DNA from: Nilaparvata lugens
Taxonomy: Eukaryota; Arthropoda; Insecta; Hemiptera; Delphacidae
Direction: 5' to 3'
Length of the DNA stretch: 64,000 bases
NCBI RefSeq assembly: GCF_014356525.2
Contig: NC_052508.1
Location: forward strand, 47,595,858 to 47,659,857
Made by a program: the position numbers and the translations under genes
In this document: piece by piece, positions 12,578 through 23,599 of the stretch
Numbering within the stretch: the stretch's first letter is position 1
Layout: every line of letters starts with the position of its first letter
Notes under the pieces: generated by a model
Seen by the model: only the letters and a program-made list of their open reading frames with translations
What the model was told of the DNA's origin: nothing
Database searches by the model: none

Positions 12578-12713
12578 CAATACCCAAAAACCACTTTTTT
12601 GGACTCAGGGGACCTTGAAACGTATAAAAATTTAGAAATTGGGGTACCTTAATTTTTTTTGGAAAGCAATACTTTCCTTACCTATGGTAATAGGGTAAGG
12701 AACGTAAAAAATT
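11785..12713 (-). repeat. ACTTTCCTTGCC-type repeat, inverted copy
   Basis: Reverse complement of the element at 59034-60103, in the same order: GTGCGCCACACCAGA end, GGCAAGGAAAGT, a block containing CGATTTTCTCGAAAACGGCT, a CA/TG microsatellite, the GGTACCCCAATTT block, and a terminal hairpin with TTTACGTTCC. ACTTTCCTTGCC-like motifs face inwards near both ends, as in a MITE. The shared sequence runs about 30 bases beyond the motif at one end, so the true termini are uncertain. Confidence 0.7.
12373..12574 (+). repeat. (CA)n microsatellite with CACCAC interruptions
   Basis: About 200 bases of CA dinucleotide broken by ACCACC, sitting inside the inverted ACTTTCC-type repeat at the place where the other copies have (TATGTG)n. 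Histidine/threonine or cysteine/valine frames across it are not genes. Confidence 0.95.
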
Positions 12714-13510
12714 GGTGGAAAATGGCGTAATGAAAACTATGGCAGTCTGTATCTTGTAATAATTCAAATTGGATAATTTATTTCCCTAAATACATCCCAT
12801 CAATATGATATTTTTCCTTATTCAATCTGGTTCACTTTCTTACAATAGTCTGAATAGATACAACAGTGGAGAGTCTACTGATATTTTTCGATTTGAAATG
12901 TGTGGCGTTTGAAAAACTCCAGTAGTTTACTCGTAAACTTCACTGAATTAAATTGAACGCTCTCACATCATGTCTATTCACCCTCTAAACTTGTCTTCAT
13001 ACGCTCTGTCTCTTTTGCACTCACCTCTGTACAGCGTTTTCCATTTGATCAAAGCTCTCTCCATGATCTATTGAGAGAAGTGGCGATATTTTTGTCACGT
13101 TCTGTAATAAGCGTGTAGCAAATTCATCATTTTCCACGTCACGTACCTTGCTTCATATGGCAAATAGTGCACTGGTCTGCTCACGTGGATGCCACATTTT
13201 TGCTACAACTAATGAATTCCACTCAATACCCGCTTCAAATTGCTCAGAACAATGAGGTTTGTTGTATGGTAGGTCATGGCCTGTAAACTGGATTAACAAA
13301 CATCACGCGCTAACTGATCGATCGTGATTTGATCATCGCTTGCTTTTTCCAACACTGCAATGGACAAAACGATTTGAATGTTTCAGAAGTTTAAAAACCT
13401 GATATTGATTTATTGAAACAGTGTCTTATAACAAGTAACACGATAAATGTGTATAATTGATTGTTTTATTTTCTCTGGCTGAAGGCGTAATACCATAGCC
13501 ACCTCTAATA
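12714..13510. other. Intergenic, nothing recognised
   Basis: No credible frame, hairpin or repeat beyond short AT-rich runs. Confidence 0.5.
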
Positions 13511-13700
13511 CAAGGCCCCGGCCTACGATATTGCAACGTCACAGTGTAGGCCTAGATAGAATCTAATACATGATTAGCGAAAAAAAAATACCAGCTGATC
13601 TAAAAAGATCCGAATTTTGCAGTTTGGTGAGAACACCAATCATTTGTATTAGATTCTAGGCCTACACTGCGACGTTGCAATATCGTAGGCCGGGGTTTTG
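13511..13700. mobile_element. Foldback MITE 1
   Basis: An inverted repeat of about 58 bp (13511-13571 against 13645-13700; core CCCCGGCCTACGATATTGCA) flanks about 75 bp of spacer. It is noncoding and has no obvious target duplication. It directly abuts the next foldback element. Confidence 0.75.
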
Positions 13701-13876
13701 TTTTCACACTTACCTATTGTTGGCCGACATTCAGAAGCGGACAAGCTCATACTCAGAATAAATTGTCCTATGATTGGCTAAGAATGAGCTGTTGATGGGA
13801 ATCAGTCAATCAGAGAACAATAAATTCTGAGTGTCGGCCGATAATGTCAACCAACAATCGGTAAATGTGAAACTGT
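13699..13876. mobile_element. Foldback MITE 2
   Basis: Ends are imperfect inverted repeats (left TTTTCACACTTACCTATTGTTGG-type, right CCAACAATCGGTAAATGTGAA), with a second nested inverted pair (ACTCAGAATAAATTGT with ACAATAAATTCTGAGT). The whole unit can form one long hairpin. It is noncoding. Confidence 0.7.
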
Positions 13877-14085
13877 ATTTTAAATTGTACATTTTTAGGT
13901 AGCAGACTAACAGAGCCCTGGTATTTTTTTGTGAATTAAATTGATAAGCCAAAATAACTCAGATCAAGTAATTTTATTATCACTTACAGTTTAATGAAGG
14001 ACAAATAATATAGAATGCATTAATCACCACAGTGATCTTATTTTATCTCAGCAATGAGTTTATTGAATTCGATGTACTGCCCCTG

Positions 14086-16861
14086 CTATTGGTTGTTGAA
14101 AGTGTATGGGATAGCTCGCTGTAGGCGTGGCCCGGGCGTGATTGGTCCAGCCCGTGGGACGACTGCTCTTCTGAATCTGCCTGGAATTGCTGGAACGGGT
14201 GGTGGGGGAGGGGCAGCTCTTCCCATCCCGTTCTCTGTTAAAATAAGTACGAAATTGAATACTACTTTGGAAGCTAGGAAAATATTAACAGTAAGGCTAG
14301 CCACACACACATCGATTTTTGTTCGTAGGATATTTTGCCGTCCTTGATTTCAAACAGATGATGTTTGTCAAGTTCCTTTTATTCTGATAGAATTCATAAG
14401 GACGGCAAAATATCCTACGAACAAAAATCGATGTGCTTGTGCAAACATGTCACATGGTAATAAAATTTCACTTTCATGACAAGTAGGTCTACTCGCATTA
14501 TTTTTTGTAAAATCTCTACTGATACTGATCTAAGGTGGATCCCCACATAACAATATCAGTGTACCTGTTAGTGGAGATATTATTCACATGAGTTCTGACG
14601 GGACTATTTTCACCCAGGACGGCCGAGCGTGTATAGTCAATACCTACTATTACTTAAGTAATAGTACAGTAGTAGGTATTGATATAGTCCCATTAGAACC
14701 CTGTTGAATAATATCGCCACTGCACCGGACATGTACACTGATAATTATTTGTAGGAATCCCCCTTTAGAGATTATTTTGTTATAGTACAAATACGGAAAC
14801 ATATGAAACATGAAAAATGCCGATTGACTGAAGAAAATGCAAATTTCTTCTCCAATTTCTCGTTATGAATTCATATTTTCAATCACAATGTATATTGTAT
14901 AGATGTGGTGAGAGAATATGACTGAACTTTGAGGAAATACTCAGTGACTCAATATTATGAAACAAGCCCAAAAATAATAAATCTGGATGATAATTTGCTG
15001 AAACTTACTGATTGTACAATTTCGGGCAGATTTGAAATACTCAATTGAAGTATTGAAAAAATCAACAATGAAAAATCCATTGATTTCTTGATTGATATTG
15101 TTTGATTTCCGCTAAGTTGAACTTAATTGTTGAACTGAATTGTTGTTATCTTCATTCACCTCTGAAGACTCATTGATTAATGAATCTGAATTTCCTCAAG
15201 ATTTCACCGTCTGAATTCATACATAATGTTTTCGTAATGATTTTAAGGAATAATCAATTCTACTTCTGATCTGTTCCAATTATATGGTGTTTCAGTCAAT
15301 AGTGTGACTCAGGTTATAAAGTCCGAGTTTAATATTATTAACATTGGCTTGCTATCCTCATCTGTCAGTCAAAGTAGATAACTGCATCCTCTTCTAGCTC
15401 CGCACAATTGCAAAATCGTTTGAAGGCGGAATATAATAAGCCTACACAACTTCATCACATTGAAATTTATTATTAAAAATGATGAAAAAATTGAGAAATC
15501 ATCAATTTAATCAATAACAACTAAATCAACAATCAATATTTTATCAGATCTACCGGATTATACAAGAATCAAAGCTAACAAATATAGAAGGTGGTGGAAA
15601 AAATTGGCAAACTTGCTGCTCTATCATTTTTTCCACTGACTTTATAACGTGAATCTCTGTGCAGTGTACTATGAACCAACTACTAACGGTGAATCTTCCA
15701 GAAGAAAAATCACTTGAGCACCTCCCCAATAGTTTAAAATACTGCATATCTTCATTTCCATCTATAGACAATTCATCGACCATTCAAGTGGAACCATGCA
15801 ACAAACTCCTATGAATATTTGAAACATGTATAAGCATAACGTTCGTGGATCAGTGACGATGAGAACGGTTCAAGTTGCACTCATATTAAAATTCATGTAT
15901 GCTAGTGATACGTAGATAGGTTATAAATTGATGAGGGAGAACGTACTACAGTTTTACATTTCTTGTTATTGGAGCCAGTTGCAAGTGAATTGGCAATTTC
16001 AGGGATCGTGAGTGGTTCGAAATATGCTAATCGAAGCCCTCACGTGAAATCAAGTAGTATCAAGTGGTAGTGAGGATTGAGATCATGGTTGACGCTATTG
16101 CTAAGGGCGGTCAGAATTCATGAAGCATTAAATAGAGGAATTTCTTGTTTTCCATTACTCTGCCATGCAATTTTCCAAACATCGATTCAATATCTTAGGC
16201 CGCATCGTGTTAGTCTTTCCTTGAAAATTAAATAATAAAAAAACACCTTAAATGTTACCCTTTGTGTTTCACGGTCTTGAATAATTTGTAGGGTCTATAT
16301 AATTTATTTATTGTATGGGAAAATGATACGTGGGTCTGGTTAATATGAGGTTTCGTTTGATATTTTATTTCCAATCACAATTGAACTTATCAATGTAAAA
16401 TTTCAACAAATTGACGCTGAACTGTAAAACACCACCAGGGAATATTATAGAAGTTTTTTGATCCAATTAACTAGTATCCTTCAATGAAAAATTTAAAAAA
16501 TATCCCCATGAATGTGAAACAATAATGTATGTAGTTTGGGCTTTGAGCCTGTTTTCCTTATTTCCCAATCATTCATAGTTGAGAATTATATATTGTATGT
16601 ATCAATGTATGAATAAGTGAATAAATAAATAAATCAAACTATAAACTATACAAGATATTAGTCACTCATGTAAATAGTCACTTATAGTTTCATAAATTTC
16701 CGATCAAATTAATGAATATAGATGAGCAATAATTTGACATCCTTACCACCAGAGGATTCAGTAGTAGTTGTTCTGCGGCTTCCTCCCCTTGCATCCGCCT
16801 CAGCTAGGAAAAGAACAATAAATGCAGACACTAAGAGGAAAATTTTGAAATTTGTAGCCAT
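14086..16861 (-). CDS. Small secreted Pro/Arg-rich peptide, two exons, 87 aa
   Basis: Family not recognised. Exon 1 is 16861-16747: ATAATGG start (A at -3, G at +4), MATNFKIFLLVSAFIVLFLA then EADA, a strong signal peptide with likely cleavage before RGGSRR, ending GGT G at a GTAAGG donor. Exon 2 is 14234-14086 after a TTTTAACAG acceptor. Phase 1 on both sides (G + AG = Glu). Joined length is 264 nt, 87 codons plus TAG. The mature peptide of about 63 residues is basic, with TTTT, a PPPPP run and GRFRRAVVPRAGPITPGPR. It has no cysteine. AATAAA lies at 14064-14059, 22 nt after the stop, and a TATA box sits 116-123 bp upstream of the ATG. Composition fits an antimicrobial-type or structural secreted peptide, but that is inference. 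The 2,512-bp intron holds two foldback elements. Confidence 0.75.
14308..14435. mobile_element. Foldback element with 38-bp perfect arms
   Basis: 14308-14345 is the exact reverse complement of 14398-14435 (core GTTCGTAGGATATTTTGCCG), with a 52-base loop. It lies in the intron of the 87-aa peptide gene, about 75 bp from the exon 2 acceptor. In the pre-mRNA it would form a very stable hairpin. Confidence 0.85.
14529..14769. mobile_element. Foldback MITE 3
   Basis: Imperfect inverted repeats of about 80 bp (left starting TCTAAGGTGGATCCCCAC, right ending ATCCCCCTTTAGA) surround a second, tighter hairpin with CAATACCTACTATTACTTA near 14640. It is noncoding and lies within the intron of the 87-aa peptide gene. 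Confidence 0.75.
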
Positions 16862-16976
16862 TATCACAGAAAATAAAATATCCGGCTATAATCGAACAAA
16901 CTTTGAATTTGAAATTACTCAAGTGAATAACTCAGTGACTGGAGGAACACTTGTAGCTTCATCGCTCCTTCACGCT

Positions 16977-16984
16977 TTTTTATA
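16977..16984 (-). promoter_or_regulatory. TATA box of the 87-aa peptide gene
   Basis: On the minus strand reads TATAAAAA. A start site about 30 bases downstream would give a 5' UTR of roughly 90 nt before the ATG at 16861. Its position and perfect match support the gene model. No initiator element was assigned. Confidence 0.6.
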
Positions 16985-18106
16985 TTACCCACTTGATCGG
17001 TGTATAGCCCGGAAAAACATAGATAAAACATCAAACAAATGATAATCGTGTCAATGTTGCACTATAAACTTAGTGGTGTCATGATGGCCTTGATAGTGAG
17101 TGAGGATGATTGATAAAATTTGTCAGGTCTGACATAATGTTCGCAAACTTCAATTGGATATAATTTACTACCGGTGTCTGCAGATAATGTTGTGAACTCG
17201 ATGACAGTTCCAATAAATGGATCATGTACTTTCTCTTTACAAGAGAATGTTATACTGTTGATTAATGTATGGAAACAATGGTAAATACTGCATCAATTTC
17301 TTTGTATTGCAAAGTTATTGGCCTGTTTTTTATTATCTACATTGAATCTCATTGAAGAGATCCTGTCTTTAACGCGAGTTGAAAATTCAAGGGATTTACT
17401 TTTCATATGATAAATTTATATAATATAGATAGAACTTTTGGGGGAACATCCGTAAGGTACCCTAACGTAGCACGAGAAGCTTCATCTATAGTTAATAGCT
17501 CTTTAAATTCCACCTACAATTTTTGAATTACATTATTATTGAAGCATTTTGACTAACGCTAGAGATTCTTAGAAAGTATAATGGATTTCAACATGCATTC
17601 TGGTTTATATTCTTGATTATACTCTTGATTCTCTATTGAAATCAGAGAATAAACTACTGACAATTGATGTTATCATTCAGTGGAAACTTGAGTGTATAAT
17701 TCATGAATTACTTATGTATTCTACATGTCCTAACTTTTGAACTAAATTCATTAATTCAATAATCTTCTATTTTATCTCAAATTTCAGTTCCGTTTCTTCT
17801 GTTGTATGAATACAGTTTCATTATCGCTAGAGCTGGGTGTAGCCACAGAGAAGAATAAGAAGAAAAATTCCTTCTACTTTGTGGTGTAGCATAACAAATA
17901 ATCATCCTCTTGTTTTCGTAAATAGGTATTTCCGTGGAAAATATAAAAAATCTCCAGTCCATAGAAGCTTCACGAATTCAATGGAGATGAACCAAATTGT
18001 CACCTGTCTGTCATTCTGATTGACAGTGTAGAACCTGCTGCCTCTTCTCTTCTGACATGAGTATACTTTCAATTCCTTCTCTTCCACCTTCTGCATCTAT
18101 TCCTCA

Positions 18107-18149
18107 ACATCCTCCTCCTCCTCCTCCTCCTCCTCCTCCTCCTCCTCCT
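18107..18149 (+). repeat. (TCC)n microsatellite
   Basis: About 13 uninterrupted CCT/TCC trinucleotides inside the pyrimidine-rich tract. Confidence 0.95.
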
Positions 18150-18282
18150 TCAACAGGTCCTTATCTATGTGTCTATGATTCCCAAAAGTTTGTAATCTAT
18201 TCTCCTCTCTCTCTCTCTCTCTAATTTTTTATTTTTGTAATCTATTGTGTAATCTATTTATGTAATTTTTTTCCTCATTGTG

Positions 18283-18354
18283 AAGGGTTGTGTGGTAGAG
18301 AGGACCAGGAGTCTAAACTCCGCCCTAATAAAGGCAATTAATCAATCAATCAAT
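18283..18354 (+). repeat. Retroposon 3' tail with (ATCA)n
   Basis: GGTAGAGAGGACCAGGAGTC leads into CTCCGCCCTAATAAAGGCAA and then repeated TCAA/ATCA units. A conserved block, AATAAA and a short microsatellite tail are typical of 5'-truncated SINE or non-LTR insertions. The rest of the element is not visible. Confidence 0.45.
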
Positions 18355-19693
18355 CTCTCTCTCTTGTTCGCCTCTTCTCCATTGAAGTAGGTGGATATAA
18401 CTTTTCTATTCCTTCTTTCCATACCTTCCTCCTCTGCTCCTTTTCCTATAGCTTCCACTCTTTCCTCATTCTATGATGTCTCTTATTTTCTAAAGTGAAG
18501 TTTAAAATGTTTATCTTCCTCTTTGTTCCATACACAGCTCCTCTTCATCCTCTTCTGGCTCTTTCTATCCTACTCCTCATTCTTCTCCTTAATACACACT
18601 TTTGTTCAACATTTTTTCCGAAAAGAAAATTTCCCATTTTCTCTTCCTTCCTTCTTCCTCCTACTTCTCGTCCTCATCTTTATTAACCTCTTTTTATTCA
18701 ATTTCGTGTCTTTTATTTTTCGAAGGGTAAATATTCGAATTTTCTTCCTTTTCTTATTCCTATCCTCCTCCTCCTCATCATTTCCCTCTCCAACTTCTTA
18801 TTATACTCCACCATCAATTAATCTATCTTCATTTCATCAGATTCTCACTCCGAATCGAGTTGCAGGCTCTATTTTTCTCGTGGGCGTACACATTATTTGC
18901 AGATGTACGTGAGCAATTGAATTGGCTTCCAGTGGCCGCGTCTCCTTTGTCATTTGTTGGTCAATGGTGGGTTTCCCCTCTTCCCCCCACTCACAACTGA
19001 CAGAAAGGTCAGCACGTGTCATTCAATTCTCCCAATGTTCAGTCTGAGTGTTCAGGTGGAGTGCTGATTCGATTGACAGTAGTGTAATCAAATTTGTTCA
19101 GCTCTGAGTGGAAAGACCATGTTTAATTAAAGTTTCAATAGTTCAAAAGAACCCAATATTTTTTTCTTTGTTAGAAAGGCAAAAAATCGATTTTCACCTT
19201 CTAGTTCCGTTTGATCTAATTTATTGTCCTGTTGTACGATTTATTCTGTCTTCTGAACGCTTTCATTTTCTCAATGAATTTCAAATTTCAATATTTCATG
19301 GCAAGCAGTGGTTTTACTGTTTTCAATTCTCTAAATTCAAATAATCTATATTTATATCTATACTTTTTTATTTATAGAAGGAAGGAATTGGCTTCATGTA
19401 CAAGATACGAAATACGATTTTTGACGCATTATCACGTCTGAACTACTGAGCTGAATAACTTGAAATTTGGAATAAATATTCTCAATTAACGAGGATGATT
19501 ATAAGACTATGTTTAGTTCGTCAAATTGTCAATACATCAAGTTTTCAGTTCGTCAAATTCCAGTACATCAAGGTCTCATTTCTTCAAATTTTCAATTCGT
19601 CAATTGTTCAGTTTGTCAAGTTTTCAATTCCAAGTCGAAATTCCACTTTGCTATATATAAAATGTATATATAAAATATATACATTTTATATAT

Positions 19694-21672
19694 TGTAACA
19701 TATTTGAAATTTGGGTAGATATAAAAATCCCTAGCTGAAGTACTAATAGGTCTGAGTAAAGTAACTGGCTAATATCGCCAAAGAGATAACATAAAGATTA
19801 GATATCATCAGCTTGTCCTGGCTAAACGGTACAATAGCCTAAAAGGAATTGAAATAATTTTTTGCTAATAAATATTATTATATAAAATTTTGAAGATTGA
19901 GGTTAGGTATAAACATTCAGTGATCGGCGACCTAACAATCGACCGAGCCATGCAAAGTAGAATCTGACCAAAACCCTTGGCAGAGATCTATTGCGGCAAA
20001 ACGGTATGCAATTTGGAAGAACAAAAGGTCACGTGGCTAACTATTAGGATGCATGAAATAAATAGTAATATATAGAAAATTAACTAGCATGTAGAGGGCA
20101 TACTTAAAAAACCTAATAAAAATAATTAAATGTATCCAGGAAATAGGAGGTTACCAAGCGCATGAATACTGAAACAATTTGCATGCACCAATCACATAAT
20201 GGCAGTTAATAGGCGGCAATAGTATACCAATTCAAAAATATTTATATATATTTCTATAAAGGATTAGAATTTATGTAAAATTGTTATATAGTCTATGTTA
20301 TGGATATGGCCCGAAGGCAAAGAAATTATTAAACATACAACATAAGTAATAATTTAATATTTTAGTACAGTCTATTTGAACCTTAAATGGCGGAGGACTA
20401 GGATATTCAAATTTTATGTGAATTTGAAAGTCGGAAGTAAGAATTGTAAAATTGAGAAAGGAGAACCATCACTCGCCTGCCAAATGCCACCATGAGAGGT
20501 CCCTAAATATTATAGAGCATAATACCTTGCTATAACTTGTAAAAGCTAAAGTTAGTTTGAATTATTAAATTTCTTATGAGACTTTGTGATGCTCTTATAA
20601 AGCAGAAGTCATTTTCATTTAAATAATTTTTGTAACCCCTTGGAAGAGACGATTCCGGCTACCATACTCCAGGACCACCAGGAGTTGGATCGACATCAGC
20701 GGCTCATAAGAAGATTTCGACACGTGAGTGAGAAAAATTGAATTAGTGATGGGCGCCCTTAGTGCTTCGAATTTATCTAATAATCAAAGCTAGCTCGTCG
20801 AAAGGGTTTTCTTATAAATAAGAATTTAATAAAAAATACTTGCGCAAGTAAATATAGTATTAAAGGTATTTTATTAGAGGAATAATGAGTCAGTACATTT
20901 CAGAAAATTCTAATAAATCAAAGAAGTATAAAATCTAGGCTATTAAAGCATATTCATATGATCTTTAATTTTTGCAATATAATTTGCGATAGTTTGTTGT
21001 AGCTCTGATTCACTAGATGAATTGCTCTACTTATTCCATCAGGTGCCGAATCTGCACCCTGAGATAAATATATATTCATTACAAAGAAATCTACTAGATA
21101 CTAGAGAATTTAATATATATATTTGGATTATTAGTTGCCAATTTATCAAGTTGATCTTAAGGAACCTATTTTTAATAGAATTGTCCAAGTCAACAAGTAT
21201 TAGCAAGCTTATATCGCAGCTACATACAAAAGGATGCATATGATTAAAAGATAAAAGCACATGGTAACGTTTCGTGCTATAAATTTAGAGTATAATGTTT
21301 AGCCTGTGATATTTTACTGATTTCAATTATTGTTCTATTTTTATATTATATATTTTTATCGCTCTTTATATTTTTGCCTTGATCTATTTTTTGCAATATT
21401 TGTTAATATATGTATCAAATTGTTTATGGTGTGCAATTTATTTTAATTCCTCAACACTATAGGATAAGTACCATATATATATATTTATTTTTCAATGAAT
21501 TACAAGAATTATAGGGGAAGCTCATACCTGGGCCTATAAAAATTTTTATGAGACTGTATCCTATTAAAAAGCCACGACCTAAATTTTACAATTATATCAA
21601 ATATTTCATGCTCTACCGACTGATGCCAAGCAGGAGGCTAATCGTTATTTAAATATAAAGAATAACGTGACA
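19694..21672 (+). repeat. 5' LTR of the gypsy-like element
   Basis: 1,979 bp, TG...CA ends. By eye it differs from the 3' copy at roughly twenty positions (for example GTAGAGGGC against GTAAGGGC), so the two are about 99% identical. Such long LTRs are at the upper end for insect gypsy elements. The sequence after it (TAAAACATGCCGTACC) does not start with the usual TGG of a primer site. Confidence 0.85.
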
Positions 21673-22255
21673 TAAAACATGCCGTACCAACGTGGGACTG
21701 ATGATGAGAGCTGAGCTCATTAAATAATTATTTGAAATTAAGTCAAGACCCATATTGAGGATTATAATTAAAGACAAGTCTAGTCATATTAAAATTTGTC
21801 GTGGATGGATAATGAAACTATAGATATATGAGTATTGAGGAAAACAGGCGAATTAAACTTTGTATTACTTTTGGGGAATCAATAGCTTTAAATAAAGAGA
21901 AATTATATGTTTTAAAGAAAATTTTATATTATTGTTATTGTAAAAAATATATTTTATAGAGAGAGATTATATTTTATAAGCCTAAACTGCTATTACTTTC
22001 TAGTCAAGAATATATTATGTATAAGCCGGTTGGAAAATAAGTCACAGTCTGTAAACTAGTCAGGAATCAATATTCAATATCGGGGCGCTAGAGCATTATA
22101 AAAAAAAAAAACTTAAGTATAAATACCTTATTTTTTGGATATCCAAACACTTTGCACATAACTGTTTCACTGTAAGTCCCGGTTTGTGTCTCTTTTTTAA
22201 GCATTTTTGCATATTATTCATCACTTTTTTAATTAGCATTTATCATATTGACACA

Positions 22256-22986
22256 ATGAATCACACTCCCGCAAACTCTGAAGTTTCATATATGTACGGC
22301 GGTTGCACAGATCCCACTTTGTCGACTCCCAGCACATCAAACCCCACCATGGTAGATGCCAATACGCCACGAGAAAGGGAACCAGGAAGTGTCGGGTCGA
22401 TAGTCTTCGATCCACAAGGTCTGCAACCTCTATCATCCACTCGAATCGACGCCGCTGACATACCATTGAATCAACGGATAGCAGAGATCAATTTCGAAGG
22501 GGGCGAGGAGCAGCCTGCAGAACCCGCATCTCCAGAGGCGAGTCACATCTGAGCAAACAAAGTATATTTTCAGTCACAGAGCTAGATCCATTTAAAAGGG
22601 TAATAATGGAACAAACTAGCAGTATGTTCAATATTATGTTACAAAACACAATGGATAACATGATGCAGGAGATTAAAAAAGAGAATGCAGCAATAAAAGA
22701 GGCAAATAAGCAAACAGTGGAACAGGGCATGAAAGAGACAGCAGGCGCTATACAATCAGTAGAACGACGGTTAGATACTATTGAGAGTAAAGTAGAGAAT
22801 CATAGAGAAGAATTAAAAGCAATGATAAATCTACAGAAAGAAAGTCAGGATAAAGTTACGGCAGGATTATCGGAAAGGTTGGATACAGTTACCTGTGAAC
22901 TAAACGAAAGGATAGATAACCTAACCACACAAATCACTACACCTATTCAGGATTTGAGTAGCCTAATATCAAGGACGGACATCTGA
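22256..22986 (+). pseudogene. gag N-terminal region, interrupted
   Basis: An ATG at 22256 opens a 98-codon frame (MNHTPANSEVS..., with PREREPGSVG and PLSSTRID) ending at 22552. A second frame (22606-22986) is a Glu/Lys/Gln-rich coiled coil (MMQEIKKENAAIKEANKQ). The frames differ, so a frameshift lies near 22550. The first part is homologous to frames at 50302-50577 and 51501-51044 (shared PREREG, SSTRI). The coiled coil is cut by the TIR transposon end at 22956, so its last codons are transposon sequence. Confidence 0.65.
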
Positions 22987-23599
22987 CTACCTGGTCAAAA
23001 TTCAACTAACTATTGATTCTTATAGTATTTTTGGCGCTCTTTCCAATGGTGCATTCCATTTCGATCAAAAACGGCTTCTTATATGCTATTTCCATCCATG
23101 TTTTCCAACATCTGTTTCAAAAACGGACAGCTGTTACAATGCTTCATTTCAAACACGGACATCTGTAGATACTAAGATGAAGAACCAATGAGCAAGGAGT
23201 ATCAGATCATGTGACCAACAAAACTGTCATGGCGTATACATGTGTTTATTATGTGAAATGGTGCTTCCTGAGGGGTTATCTCCTATGATAGAGTCCCACG
23301 TTGTGAAGCCATATTATGTGAAGTTGTTAATTGTAAATCCTTCACAGATGATACGATGTTTCTGATATTTATAAGAGCAGTCTCTAAATTCCCTCTTTTG
23401 CGAATAAATTCACAAAAAATTAAGGCCGTCCGGCTCGCAAAATTACTGGGTTCAAACCTCAGCTCTAGCTCAGTGGTAGATACACGAATATTCCAAATAT
23501 AAGTAATTACCATAAGGTTCAATGACCAGTGATGGACAATTCTTACCGCTGCTTCTGTGAAGTTCTTGAAGAATACCAGTGAGGAAATTAAAAGAATAT

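Larger units (their letters stand above)
16990..19693. other. Noncoding, pyrimidine-rich stretch
   Basis: 17-18 kb is AT-rich with no credible frame. 18050-18850 is strongly pyrimidine-biased on the plus strand and makes long Phe/Leu/Ser frames (18495-18912) by composition alone. 18895-19030 is richer in GC (ATTGGCTTCCAGTGGCCGCG) and could be a conserved regulatory block. Near 19520-19620 are loose repeats of TCAATTCGTCAA. Confidence 0.5.

Noticed and set aside
12325..12652. Overlapping His/Thr and Cys/Val frames of 68-97 codons on both strands
   Set aside because: They are translations of the (CA)n microsatellite in several frames; there is no start context or conserved domain. The same applies to frames over the (TATGTG)n array at 2868-3288.
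14054..14347. 97-codon plus-strand frame with a Gly run
   Set aside because: Antisense of the proline-rich exon 2 of the 87-aa gene; the Gly run is the complement of the PPPPP codons.
15550..15783. 77-codon minus frame in the intron of the 87-aa gene, considered as an internal exon
   Set aside because: No good acceptor/donor pair in phase and no domain; the two-exon model is complete without it.
16722..17042. 106-codon plus-strand frame
   Set aside because: It is the antisense shadow of exon 1 and the promoter of the 87-aa peptide gene. The minus strand has the signal peptide, donor site and TATA box.
18495..18912. Phe/Leu/Ser-rich frames that look like membrane segments
   Set aside because: Produced by a pyrimidine-rich tract; composition alone explains the hydrophobicity, and no splice or promoter context supports them.
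23440..23490. tRNA-like words GGGTTCAAACC and TAGCTCAGTGGTAGA
   Set aside because: The B-box-like word comes before the A-box-like word, the reverse of a tRNA, and no cloverleaf can be drawn. The block is a dispersed repeat found also at 49540-49620 and 52200-52280.
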